This document shows, piece after piece, positions 27,240-34,884 of a DNA stretch of 64,000 nt. The translations under genes and the position numbers were made by a program. Each line of letters opens with the position of its first letter. Within the stretch, counting starts at the first letter, position 1. The stretch comes from Lewinella sp. JB7 (GTDB lineage: Bacteria > Bacteroidota > Bacteroidia > Chitinophagales > Saprospiraceae), in contig NZ_JANCTD010000002.1 of the NCBI RefSeq assembly GCF_024297185.1, positions 62,001-126,000 of the forward strand, in the 5' to 3' direction. The notes beneath the pieces are model-generated. The model ran no database searches and was not told the origin of the DNA. It was given only the letters and a program-made list of their open reading frames with translations.

Positions 27240-27292
27240 AAAAAAGGCCCCCGCAACAATGCGGGGGCCGAACATTACACTTTCTAACTACC
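27240..27292 (-). terminator. Hairpin terminator with upstream 13-nt box (element B)
   Basis: A perfect 9-bp stem (27246-27254 with 27261-27269, six-base loop) is followed on the minus strand by six T (27240-27245). Ten bases before the stem is GGTAGTTAGAAAG (27280-27292), identical to the box in element A. No open reading frame leads into it, so it terminates an untranslated transcript or is a mobile repeat. Confidence 0.65.
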
Positions 27293-27465
27293 GTAAATAA
27301 ATCTTGGGCAATACCTGCCGTAATGGTGCTTGACGAAATGCGAGCGAAAATGGGAATGTGCCGCACTTGACGTGGGAAGGGTTTGTGGTGAGAGACGTAA
27401 ATCCGAATGCTACTGCCGCTATTAATGCGGTACTACAAAGATATGGCTGCCCCCCGCCCGCGCTA

Positions 27466-27481
27466 CCCCACGAACGTGGGG
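27466..27481. repeat. Short perfect palindromic hairpin
   Basis: CCCCACGAACGTGGGG forms a 7-bp stem around AA. It lies in the gene-poor stretch with no T-run on either side, so it is not a standard terminator. A protein-binding site or part of an RNA fold are both possible. Confidence 0.35.
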
Positions 27482-27592
27482 AGGGCGGCACTTTGTACGG
27501 CTAAGTTGGGTATTTCGCTAGAGTCGGCTCCTGCGCGCCCGCCGCCGCGACCCCCCTTTATTTGTACGTTGACCGCCGCTGCCCGGGGCAAT

Positions 27593-27796
27593 AAAAAAGA
27601 CCCACACGTTGCACCGTGCGGGTCTAGTAAGTCTTATTCTTGTCTACTGAGAAACTATTAACCGTGGCGTATCGCGCCTAAACAAACACTTCGAAAATAA
27701 TGGTGCAGGAACCAAACAAATTCCTACTCCCGTTAAAAAATAGGTTTAAAAATGAGAGACACATCGGCGAAGAAAAACAAATTCCCCTTCGTCGTT
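27593..27796 (-). ncRNA. Candidate small RNA of about 200 nt
   Basis: An exact -7 element TACATTTG (27801-27808, minus strand) is followed about 200 bases later by a strong intrinsic terminator: a 10-bp stem (27599-27608 with 27615-27624, one G-U pair, six-base loop) and six T (27593-27598). The longest ATG frame I find inside is under 30 codons. Smaller stems are visible between (CGAAG/CTTCG, AGGAA/TTCCT, GGCG/CGCC). I do not recognise the family; a 6S-like RNA is a guess I cannot support. Ends are approximate. Confidence 0.35.
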
Positions 27797-27800
27797 GATA

Positions 27801-27808
27801 CAAATGTA
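27801..27808 (-). promoter_or_regulatory. Orphan -7 promoter element
   Basis: Minus-strand TACATTTG is an exact TAnnTTTG match in a region with no downstream protein gene for about 900 bases. It would drive the candidate small RNA at 27593-27796. Confidence 0.4.
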
Positions 27809-28174
27809 ACACCCTGCGTCAATAGGAACACCCCATGGGTGTGGGGCTAATCGTTGGGCTGGCAACAATCGGAGAGATGAGCGGGATGAAACTGCCCCTC
27901 CGAACTTCCGAAAATCTGGTTAACCAATTTCGCCTGCCGCTCACCGATTCTGGGTTATGAATGGATGATGACCGGTACGAACGGCCAATTTTTGGTGAAA
28001 AGCGTCCGGGCTCATGGCTGGGTGGTACGGGACTTTGGCGGGTTAGTCAGGCCGGAATTAGCCCGATGTGTACGGGAAGAAAAAAATTTGAGTTTTTTTC
28101 GAACGTCCCGACTAATTAAGGGGTTCGTGGGGATCGGTGTTCCCAAAAAGCGGTTTCTCACCCGCTAATGGTCC

Positions 28175-28684
28175 TTACTTCGAGAGGGTATCCAGGTAGT
28201 CTTTATAGGACAGTTCCCGGAAGTGACCTTCGCTGATGTACCGAAGTTCGTTCAGGTAGGCCTTTGCGGGTTTGAAGCCCGGACTGATCGTGATGCGCTG
28301 TCGCCGCGCATCCAGGTACACGACGCTGGGATAGCTCATGCGGCCGTCCAGTAGGGCCACCGCCAGCGCGTGAACGCCCCGCCGGCCCACGCCGGGGTCG
28401 TAGGAGAATACGTGGCCGTCGTAGGTAATGTCCTCGCGCTGCTCGGCATCGAGCTTTACGGCGTAGAAGTTTTTGGAAATGTGCTCGGCGATCTCCGGCG
28501 CGGCGAAGACTTGCTGGTCCATCTTCTTGCACCAACCGCACCAGTCGGTGTACACGTCGACCAGGATGTTCCGGGGTTCGGTAGCATTTCGTTGCATCGC
28601 TTCCTCCCAAGTAAGCCATTCGACCTGGGCCGATAGGGAAAGGGTAGAGCAGACAAACAGGAGGGTAAGTAATAAATACTGCAT
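28175..28684 (-). CDS. Secreted thioredoxin-fold protein
   Basis: A signal peptide (MQYLLLTLLFVCSTLSLSAQ) precedes a thioredoxin domain with the active-site motif DWCGWCKKMD at about residues 48-57 and the cis-Pro region in MSYPSVVYLD. Such proteins act as periplasmic thiol-disulfide reductants or oxidases; the thioredoxin_7/DUF255-like look (VFAAPEIAEHISKNFYAVKLD) favours a reductant. Length is 169 aa. It lies 57 bases downstream of the PorP/SprF gene on the same strand and may be co-transcribed. Confidence 0.85.
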   Translation of the reverse strand: MQYLLLTLLFVCSTLSLSAQVEWLTWEEAMQRNATEPRNILVDVYTDWCGWCKKMDQQVFAAPEIAEHISKNFYAVKLDAEQREDITYDGHVFSYDPGVGRRGVHALAVALLDGRMSYPSVVYLDARRQRITISPGFKPAKAYLNELRYISEGHFRELSYKDYLDTLSK

Positions 28685-28741
28685 AGTGCGGGAGTTACCG
28701 GAATGTAATCCCGCCTACAACGATTTTAGTGTACGCCAGGA

Positions 28742-29797
28742 TTAAAACTTCGGACAGGGTACCGCGCCATCGTCTTCCCCCAGACCGAGATAGGAGATGC
28801 TTAACTCGAAAGCCCCCCGGTGCTGCGCGCGTACGACCTTGGGATTTATACCGACGTCGTAGCTCAGACCGAAGACAAAATCCGATACTTCCAGGCCGAC
28901 CAGGCCGACGACGCTGTCCGGACCGAAACCACCAGAACTTGACGCCATGCGCAACCAGGATCCGAGGTGGACGGAAGTGCCGGTCACGTAGTTCACTAAT
29001 AAGCGGACGTTAGATCCGGCGTGCAGGGTGGCGTGTGGTCCCTGCGACAGGAAGTACGCCCGTGGCGAAATTTCAACCGAGCCCGTTCGCCGTAGCCGCA
29101 GATTCAGGTATGCGCTGTACCGGCGGTGCAGCGTGTTGGTCACTTCGATTTCGTCGCCCGCGGTGGCCTCCGCGTAGAAGCTCTGTTCGGGCGCGCCTAC
29201 GTGGTGTACGGCCACTCCCGTAAACACGCCCACGCCCCGGCTGGGCAGGGAGCTGTAGTTGAGTCCGAGCTGGTAGTCGGCAAAGGCAACGTTATTTTCG
29301 GGCAGCAATTCTCCGCCGGCGCCGGCGATGTAGCCCGTCGTGCCGTTGAATTCGTCCTCGAAGGAGAGTTCTCCGTACCCGACGTTGCGCTGGATGATGC
29401 CGACCTGACCGCCGAGACTCAGCGTGCGTTCGCCCCGGGCGTCGAGCGTTTTGTGGAAGGCACCCGAGATCATGGCCTGGTTGCTGGCGTAGCCTACTTC
29501 GGGAAGTCGGTCGTTGAGGAAGACCACGCCGGCCCCGAATCCGTCGGTGTCCCGTCGCTTCGGATCGAGGTCGTAGTGAAAGTCGGCGGCGAAGGCCGAA
29601 GTGCTGTAGGGCGTCGACAGCAGCTGCGGCCACTGGCTGCGGTGATTCAGGGCGATGCGGTAACGGCCGGGGAAAAGGCCCGTGAAGGCCGGGTTGAGCA
29701 GGGTGGGGGACGAGAAGAATTGGGAATACACCGGATCCTGCGCCTGACCGACGGCGGAAGCGAGGAGTAAAACCAGGACCAAATATATCTGCCTCAT
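28742..29797 (-). CDS. PorP/SprF family outer-membrane protein (type IX secretion associated)
   Basis: The signal peptide MRQIYLVLVLLLASAVGQAQ is followed by the family hallmark DPVYSQFFSSPTLLNPAFTG and a beta-barrel body of 351 aa ending in FELSISYLGLGEDDG and a final Phe. PorP/SprF proteins sit in the outer membrane and hold T9SS-exported adhesins or act in secretion and gliding. Members are often next to a very large adhesin; none is here. The ATG at 29797 is fixed by the signal peptide and by an exact -7 element 19 bases upstream; the longer in-frame start at 30151 would run through the divergent NlpC/P60 gene. Confidence 0.88.
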   Translation of the reverse strand: MRQIYLVLVLLLASAVGQAQDPVYSQFFSSPTLLNPAFTGLFPGRYRIALNHRSQWPQLLSTPYSTSAFAADFHYDLDPKRRDTDGFGAGVVFLNDRLPEVGYASNQAMISGAFHKTLDARGERTLSLGGQVGIIQRNVGYGELSFEDEFNGTTGYIAGAGGELLPENNVAFADYQLGLNYSSLPSRGVGVFTGVAVHHVGAPEQSFYAEATAGDEIEVTNTLHRRYSAYLNLRLRRTGSVEISPRAYFLSQGPHATLHAGSNVRLLVNYVTGTSVHLGSWLRMASSSGGFGPDSVVGLVGLEVSDFVFGLSYDVGINPKVVRAQHRGAFELSISYLGLGEDDGAVPCPKF

Positions 29798-29815
29798 CAC
29801 CGGTAGCTTAGGCGG

Positions 29816-29823
29816 CAAAGCTA
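29816..29823 (-). promoter_or_regulatory. -7 promoter element of the PorP/SprF gene
   Basis: Minus-strand TAGCTTTG is an exact TAnnTTTG match ending 18 bases before the ATG at 29797. Confidence 0.5.
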
Positions 29824-29858
29824 AGAAAGATCGCACAAGCCACTCTATCTTGCCGCCG

Positions 29859-30719
29859 ATGAAAGCAGGCTTCGCAACGGGCAAGTATACCGCCGCCGCC
29901 ATCCGGGCCCGCCCGAGGGAAAGCAGCCCCATGGTTTCCCAGCTGCTGTTGGGCGAGCCCGTGCGGGTCGGAGAAGCCGTCGGGGAGTTCACGGCCATCG
30001 TCCGGGCGGAGGATACTCTGGAGGGATTCGTGCGCATTGACCAATTATTAGCGGTGCCCCAGGCCATATTCGACCGGCAAACGGATGCTCCGGCTTTCGC
30101 CCTGGAGATGTATGCCGCCATGATGAGCGACCGCCACGGAATCCCCGTCACTTTCGGTGCCCGCCTGCCCGGCTACGACGGGCTTCAGGCCCGCCACGGC
30201 GAAAACCGCTTCGTGTACTCCGGACAGGCCGTACTCTCGGAGGATATGCGGCCCGACGCCCACCTCATGATTCGTATGGCGCGCCGGTGGCTGCACGTGC
30301 CCGAACTCCGGGGGGGACGGACCCCCACGGGCATCGACGGCAGTGCCCTGGTGCAGCTGCTTGCTCGCCTGGTCGGTCTGCGCTTTCCCCACGACGTCGG
30401 CACGATCGCCCGCATGGGAAGACCGGTAGATTTCATGGTCCAGTGTCAGGAGGGCGATCTTGCTTTTTTCGGGGACGAGCGGGGAAAAATTAACCACGTC
30501 GGGATTATTCTGTCCGATAGCACCGTTTTGCACGTGTCGGGGCGTGTCCGGACGGATGGCATCGACCACTTCGGGATTTTCGATCATGCGCACCGGCGCT
30601 ACACCCATCGCCTGCGCGTGGTCAAACGCTTCTTCGACGATCATCCGGACAGTGGACTTAGCCTCGAAAGAAGCCAGTCTGAAGTGGCGCGTGACGCCCG
30701 GCAGATGTTCATATTTTAG
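29859..30719 (+). CDS. NlpC/P60 (C40) family protein with catalytic Cys replaced by Gly
   Basis: The 286-aa protein has an N-terminal SH3-like region and a C-terminal NlpC/P60 domain, matching Bacteroidota C40 peptidases that cleave peptidoglycan stem peptides. The domain is well preserved around the active site (GGRTPTGIDGSALVQLL, GDLAFFGDERGKINHVGIIL, VLHVSGRVR) and the catalytic His in NHVGI is present. The nucleophile Cys of the usual D-C-S-G is Gly: the codons at 30336-30347 read D-G-S-A. As a thiol peptidase it should be dead and may instead bind cell wall. No signal peptide is evident. It is divergent from PorP/SprF; the ATG at 29859 is preferred to 29850. Confidence 0.85.
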   Translation: MKAGFATGKYTAAAIRARPRESSPMVSQLLLGEPVRVGEAVGEFTAIVRAEDTLEGFVRIDQLLAVPQAIFDRQTDAPAFALEMYAAMMSDRHGIPVTFGARLPGYDGLQARHGENRFVYSGQAVLSEDMRPDAHLMIRMARRWLHVPELRGGRTPTGIDGSALVQLLARLVGLRFPHDVGTIARMGRPVDFMVQCQEGDLAFFGDERGKINHVGIILSDSTVLHVSGRVRTDGIDHFGIFDHAHRRYTHRLRVVKRFFDDHPDSGLSLERSQSEVARDARQMFIF

Positions 30720-30747
30720 TTACCTTCCCCTCACCCCGCCGGCCTGG

Positions 30748-30777
30748 TTGCCGGACAACTGAGAGAACAAAATTTTG
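30748..30777 (+). promoter_or_regulatory. Promoter of the trehalose synthase/phosphatase gene
   Basis: TTG at 30748-30750 is followed after 19 bases by AAATTTTG at 30770-30777, seven of eight to TAnnTTTG. It lies eight bases before the ATG at 30786, giving a very short or absent leader. Confidence 0.45.
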
Positions 30778-30785
30778 CGCAACAC

Positions 30786-32981
30786 ATGTCCCGACTCGTC
30801 ATCATATCTAACCGCCTGCCGATTACCGTAAATCGCAGCGATGGTGAACTTCATTACCACCCCAGTGCCGGCGGATTGGCCACGGGACTCAATTCACTTG
30901 ACGATTCCTACAATAAGATCTGGATCGGGTGGCCCGGCGAGGATATTACGAACGAATGGGAACGGGAGGCGATTCGCAATGACCTGATGAAGCGCAGTTT
31001 GATCCCCGTCTTTCTTACGGATCGGGAAATCGACCTGTACTACGAAGGTTTTAGCAATAAGACCATCTGGCCCCACTTCCACTACTTTACGGAGTACACC
31101 GTCTACAACGACGACATGTGGGACGCCTATCAGGAAGTCAACTTCAAATTCTTTCAGGCCATCGAGGATCACCTGCGGGAGGACGATATGGTCTGGGTGC
31201 ACGACTACCAGCTGATGTTACTTCCGGCAATGATTCGTGCCAAGTTTCCGAAGATCAGCATTGGTTTCTTTCTGCACATCCCCTTTCCGAGTTACGAGGT
31301 CTTCCGCATCCTCCCCTGGCGCAAGGAAATTCTCGACGGTATTCTCGGAGCCGATCAGGTCGGCTTTCACACCTTCGGTTACATGCGGCACTTCCTCTCG
31401 GCCGCCTACCGGATCACCGGCTACGAACACGAGTTCGGCCGCCTCACCATCGGGGACCGGCAGGTGAACGTGGACGTGTTCCCGATGGGCATCGAGTACG
31501 AAAAGTACGCTCATCCTGACGTGGACGCCATCAGCGACCAGAGCAGCGGGGAGATCCGCAAACTCCACGCCAGCCGGAAGATCGTGCTCAGCGTAGATCG
31601 CCTTGACTACACGAAAGGCATCCCCCACCGCATACGGGCCTTCGCGCAGTTCATCCGGAAAAACCCCGAGTATACGGGTAAGGTCAATCTGATCATGATC
31701 GTGGTCCCTAGCCGGGCAAACGTCGATCAGTACCAGAGCCTGAAGCACGAAGTGGACGTACTGGTGAGTCGCGTCAACTCCGAGTACGGCACCTTCGACT
31801 GGATGCCGATCCACTATTATTACCGCTCCCTCAATTTCGCGGCCCTCACTACCTTATATAAGGAAGCGGATATCGCCCTCATCACGCCCCTGCGCGACGG
31901 GATGAACCTGGTGGCCAAGGAATACGTAGCGGCTAAGGAGGATACCAAACGTGGCGTGCTCATCCTCAGCGAGATGGCCGGTGCGGTCTATGAGCTCAAC
32001 GACGGCGCCCTGACGGTGAACCCCCAGAGCAGTCAGGACATCGAGGATGCCCTCGTGGAAGCCCTGGAAATGTCGGTCGACGAGCAGGTCCAGCGCATGG
32101 AGATGATGCAGGAAAAGCTGCGGCAGTACGACGTCAAGCACTGGGCGGCCACCTTCATCAAGGAACAGCAAAAACTGAAAGAGAAGAATAAAATGCACAA
32201 CACTACTCACCTCAGCGGCGAGGCCCTCGATGCCGTCACCCAGAGCTACGAGCAGGCCGAGAACCGCCTGCTCTTCATCGACTACGACGGTACGCTCATG
32301 GACTTCAATCCGGATCCTCAGGCCGTCAGTCCCGATGATGTCGTCCTCAACGTACTCGCTACCCTGGCCGCCGATCCCAAGAATACCGTAGTGGTCAATA
32401 GTGGCCGCGACCGGGGTACCCTGCAGAAGTGGCTCGGCCATCTGCCCACCCACATGGCCGCCGAGCACGGCGTGTGGATGAAGGAAAACGGCGAGTGGTC
32501 GCTGAACCCCAACGTAGTAGATGGTTGGAAACCCAAGGTGCGCGAACTGCTCGAAAACCTGGTGTCCCGCACACCCGGCTCCTTCATCGAGGAAAAAGAT
32601 TACAGCCTGGCCTGGCATTACCGGAACATCGATCGTGATCTGGGGAACAAGCGTGTGCGCGAGTTCCGCGACATGCTGACCTACCTGATCCAGAACCAGG
32701 ACCTGCAGGTGCTCGAAGGCAATAAGGTGGTGGAGATCAAGAACGCCGGCGTAAACAAAGGCAAGGCCACCCAGTACTGGGTAGGTAAACAGAAGTGGGA
32801 CTTCGTACTCGGTATCGGTGACGACAGCACGGACGAAGACATTTTCCGGGCGCTGCCCGACTGGGGCGTAAGCATCAAGGTCGGACAGGGACGTACCGCC
32901 GCCCGCTACACCCTCACCGGAGTAGCCGAAGTCCGGGCATTCTTTGCGAAAATCGGGGAGGTGGCGGAGAAGGCTAAATAG
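30786..32981 (+). CDS. Bifunctional trehalose-6-phosphate synthase/phosphatase
   Basis: Residues 1 to about 465 form an OtsA-type GT20 synthase ([71 protein letters not shown]). Residues from about 490 form an OtsB-type HAD phosphatase ([16 protein letters not shown] with Asp499 and Asp501, and [15 protein letters not shown]). The fused enzyme would make trehalose from UDP- or GDP-glucose and glucose-6-phosphate via the phosphate ester, a compatible solute useful in saline settings. Such OtsA-OtsB fusions are known. No other trehalose gene is adjacent. Confidence 0.93.
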   Translation: MSRLVIISNRLPITVNRSDGELHYHPSAGGLATGLNSLDDSYNKIWIGWPGEDITNEWEREAIRNDLMKRSLIPVFLTDREIDLYYEGFSNKTIWPHFHYFTEYTVYNDDMWDAYQEVNFKFFQAIEDHLREDDMVWVHDYQLMLLPAMIRAKFPKISIGFFLHIPFPSYEVFRILPWRKEILDGILGADQVGFHTFGYMRHFLSAAYRITGYEHEFGRLTIGDRQVNVDVFPMGIEYEKYAHPDVDAISDQSSGEIRKLHASRKIVLSVDRLDYTKGIPHRIRAFAQFIRKNPEYTGKVNLIMIVVPSRANVDQYQSLKHEVDVLVSRVNSEYGTFDWMPIHYYYRSLNFAALTTLYKEADIALITPLRDGMNLVAKEYVAAKEDTKRGVLILSEMAGAVYELNDGALTVNPQSSQDIEDALVEALEMSVDEQVQRMEMMQEKLRQYDVKHWAATFIKEQQKLKEKNKMHNTTHLSGEALDAVTQSYEQAENRLLFIDYDGTLMDFNPDPQAVSPDDVVLNVLATLAADPKNTVVVNSGRDRGTLQKWLGHLPTHMAAEHGVWMKENGEWSLNPNVVDGWKPKVRELLENLVSRTPGSFIEEKDYSLAWHYRNIDRDLGNKRVREFRDMLTYLIQNQDLQVLEGNKVVEIKNAGVNKGKATQYWVGKQKWDFVLGIGDDSTDEDIFRALPDWGVSIKVGQGRTAARYTLTGVAEVRAFFAKIGEVAEKAK

Positions 32982-33008
32982 CCCACTCCTTTACCCACAT
33001 GGGGAATA

Positions 33009-34406
33009 TTAGTACCCCAGAATTTGCAGCATACTCTCCGCCGACTGCTTGCCCGCCAGCACGCGGTCGGTGAGGTTGCCCTCGTCGTCCAGGTCGATGA
33101 TGATGTGTTGGGGACTCGGAATCATGCAGTGCTTGATTCCGCCGTACCCGCTGATGCTATCCTGGTAGGCTCCCGTATGGAAGAATCCCAGGTAAAGCGG
33201 TTCCTCATCACCCTCCTTATCCACGGGCAGGTACACCTGGCTCTCGTGAATCTCGGAGTTGTAATAGTCGGAGTTGTCGCAGCTCAGGCCACCGATGTTC
33301 ACGCGTCGGTAGTCGCGGTCCCACTTGTTGATCGGGAGCAGGATAAAGCGTTCGCCGATCCCCCAGGCATCGGGCAGCGTGGTCATCAGTGAGTTGTCGA
33401 TCATGTACCACATCTCACTGTCGTTCTGCTGTTTGCGGGCCAGCACCGAGAAAATGGTCGCGCCGCTCTCGCCGACGGTATACTTCCCGAATTCCGTGAA
33501 GATGTCGGGCTCGGGTACCTCGTCTTCCTCACAGGCATCGAGGATGTTCTTCACGATCTCCCGGACCATGTACTTGTAGTCGAACTCAAAGCCGAGGCTG
33601 TTGCGGATGGGCATACCTCCGCCGATGTTGAGGGCGTGCAGGTTTTCGCTTTCTTTTTTCAGTTCGCCGTAGAGACGTACGGCCTTCTTCAGTTCGCCCC
33701 AGTAGTAGAGGGTGTCTTTGATGCCGGTGTCCACGAAAAAGTGGAGCATGTGCAGCTCCAGTTTCTCGCTGTCCTTGATACGTTCCCGGAAGAGGGGCAG
33801 CACGTCCGCGTTGCGGAGGCCTAAGCGACTGGTGTAAAATTCGAAGTTTGGTTCTTCCTCGGTGGCCATCCTAATGCCGATCTTGGCCACGCCCTCCACG
33901 TGTTGCTCGTAGTAGTCGAGTTCGTGGCTGTTGTCGACGACGGCGATCACGTTCTCGAAGCCGTCGTTCATCAGACCGACAATGCCCTCCAGGTAGTTTT
34001 CCGGTTTAAAACCGTTGCAGACGATCTTGATCTTTTTGTCCAACCGCTTGCGGGCGTACAGGCGACGGATGAGGTCCACGTCGTAGGCCGAGCTGATTTC
34101 CAGTTGGACGTCGTGGTCAAGCGCTTCTTCCACCACGTGGGCAAAGTGACTGCTTTTCGTGCAGTAGCAATAGTTGTACTGGCCGGCATATCCCTGCGCG
34201 CGCATGGCCCGGCGAAACAGATTCCGGGCTTCCTTGATCTTGCGACCGATACTCGGTAGGTAAGTAAGCTTCAGCGGAGTCCCGTACTTGCGAATAAGGT
34301 GGATGAGGGGGATGCGGTTAAACGTCAGGTACCCGTTGTCCATATCAAATCCCTCCTGGGGGAAGTAGAAGGTCTGGTCAATCAGGTCGAAATACTTATT
34401 AGCCAC
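33009..34406 (-). CDS. speA: Arginine decarboxylase, short Bacteroidota type
   Basis: This 465-aa fold-type III PLP enzyme would make agmatine from arginine, the entry to polyamines. The PLP lysine is Lys84 in NYCYCTKSSHFAHV; the glycine-rich phosphate loop is LHALNIGGGMPIR; the C-terminal Tyr/Phe region is LGFFHTGAYQDSISGYGG. It is much shorter than the E. coli enzyme (about 650 aa) because the inserted helical bundle is missing, but the aligned parts look like biosynthetic SpeA. A diaminopimelate or carboxynorspermidine decarboxylase is less likely. It is transcribed away from the tandem array to its right; TATCTTCG at 34429-34436 (minus) may be its -7 element. Confidence 0.85.
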   Translation of the reverse strand: MANKYFDLIDQTFYFPQEGFDMDNGYLTFNRIPLIHLIRKYGTPLKLTYLPSIGRKIKEARNLFRRAMRAQGYAGQYNYCYCTKSSHFAHVVEEALDHDVQLEISSAYDVDLIRRLYARKRLDKKIKIVCNGFKPENYLEGIVGLMNDGFENVIAVVDNSHELDYYEQHVEGVAKIGIRMATEEEPNFEFYTSRLGLRNADVLPLFRERIKDSEKLELHMLHFFVDTGIKDTLYYWGELKKAVRLYGELKKESENLHALNIGGGMPIRNSLGFEFDYKYMVREIVKNILDACEEDEVPEPDIFTEFGKYTVGESGATIFSVLARKQQNDSEMWYMIDNSLMTTLPDAWGIGERFILLPINKWDRDYRRVNIGGLSCDNSDYYNSEIHESQVYLPVDKEGDEEPLYLGFFHTGAYQDSISGYGGIKHCMIPSPQHIIIDLDDEGNLTDRVLAGKQSAESMLQILGY

Positions 34407-34504
34407 GGGCCAGGTTTTTTTGAGCGGGCGAAGATACGGCGGGGACGCGGGTGCGAAGTATTTTATCTAAAGCCGGCCTTCCCTGGCTACATTAGCGGTA
34501 TTTC

Positions 34505-34529
34505 TACCGTAACCGTAACCGTAACCGTC
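34505..34529. repeat. Hexanucleotide CCGTAA repeat
   Basis: Three consecutive copies of CCGTAA (34507-34524) run directly into the first unit of the 18-bp array, which itself begins CCGT. The hexamer may be the seed from which the longer array grew. Confidence 0.7.
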
Positions 34530-34842
34530 CAACGGGGTGACACCGTCCAACGGGGTGGCACCGTCCAACGGGGTGGCACCGTCCAACGGGGTGGCACCGT
34601 CCAACGGGGTGGGACCGTCCAACGGGGTGGGACCGTCCAACGGGGTGGGACCGTCCAACGGGGTGACACCGTCCAACGGGTTGACACCGTCCAACGGGGT
34701 GGGACCGTCCAACGGGGTGGGACCGTCCAACGGGGTGGGACCGTCCAACGGGGTGACACCGTCCAACGGGGTAACACCGTCCAACGGGGTAGGACCGTCC
34801 AACGGGGTGGCACCGTCCAACGGGGTGGCACCGTCCAACGGG
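34525..34842. repeat. 18-bp tandem array, 17 full units plus 12 bases
   Basis: The unit is CCGTCCAACGGGGTGGSA with variation only near its end. The unit endings run gaca, ggca x3, ggga x3, gaca, gaca (gggttgaca), ggga x3, gaca, aaca, agga, ggca x2, then a truncated copy. Units 5-9 (34597-34686) and 10-14 (34687-34776) are near-identical 90-bp blocks. Each unit contains the dyad CCGT-CCA-ACGG. Because 18 is divisible by three, long open frames appear on both strands; none has a start context or composition suggesting a protein. The array lies between speA and the acyl-CoA dehydrogenase gene and ends 43 bases before the latter's ATG. Confidence 0.95.
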
Positions 34843-34884
34843 TAACCGGTCAAGATTTTCCAAGCCGACAAACCAAACCGATCC

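Larger units (their letters stand above)
27028..28174. other. Gene-poor stretch of about 1.1 kb
   Basis: No convincing protein gene is seen between the DUF547 and thioredoxin genes. The stretch is more AT-rich than its surroundings and holds minus-strand hairpin elements B and C, a candidate small RNA (27593-27796) and a short palindrome (27466-27481). The part from about 27810 to 28170 contains one 67-codon frame on the plus strand that I do not believe is coding, and an A-run/T-run pair around 28080-28100 of no clear role. Confidence 0.6.

Noticed and set aside
27965-28168. A 67-codon plus-strand frame in the gene-poor stretch.
   Set aside because: Composition is irregular, there is no recognisable domain or promoter, and it includes an A/T-run region; it looks like chance.
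34525-34842. Possible CRISPR array.
   Set aside because: The units are contiguous, with no unique spacers, and no cas gene is nearby.
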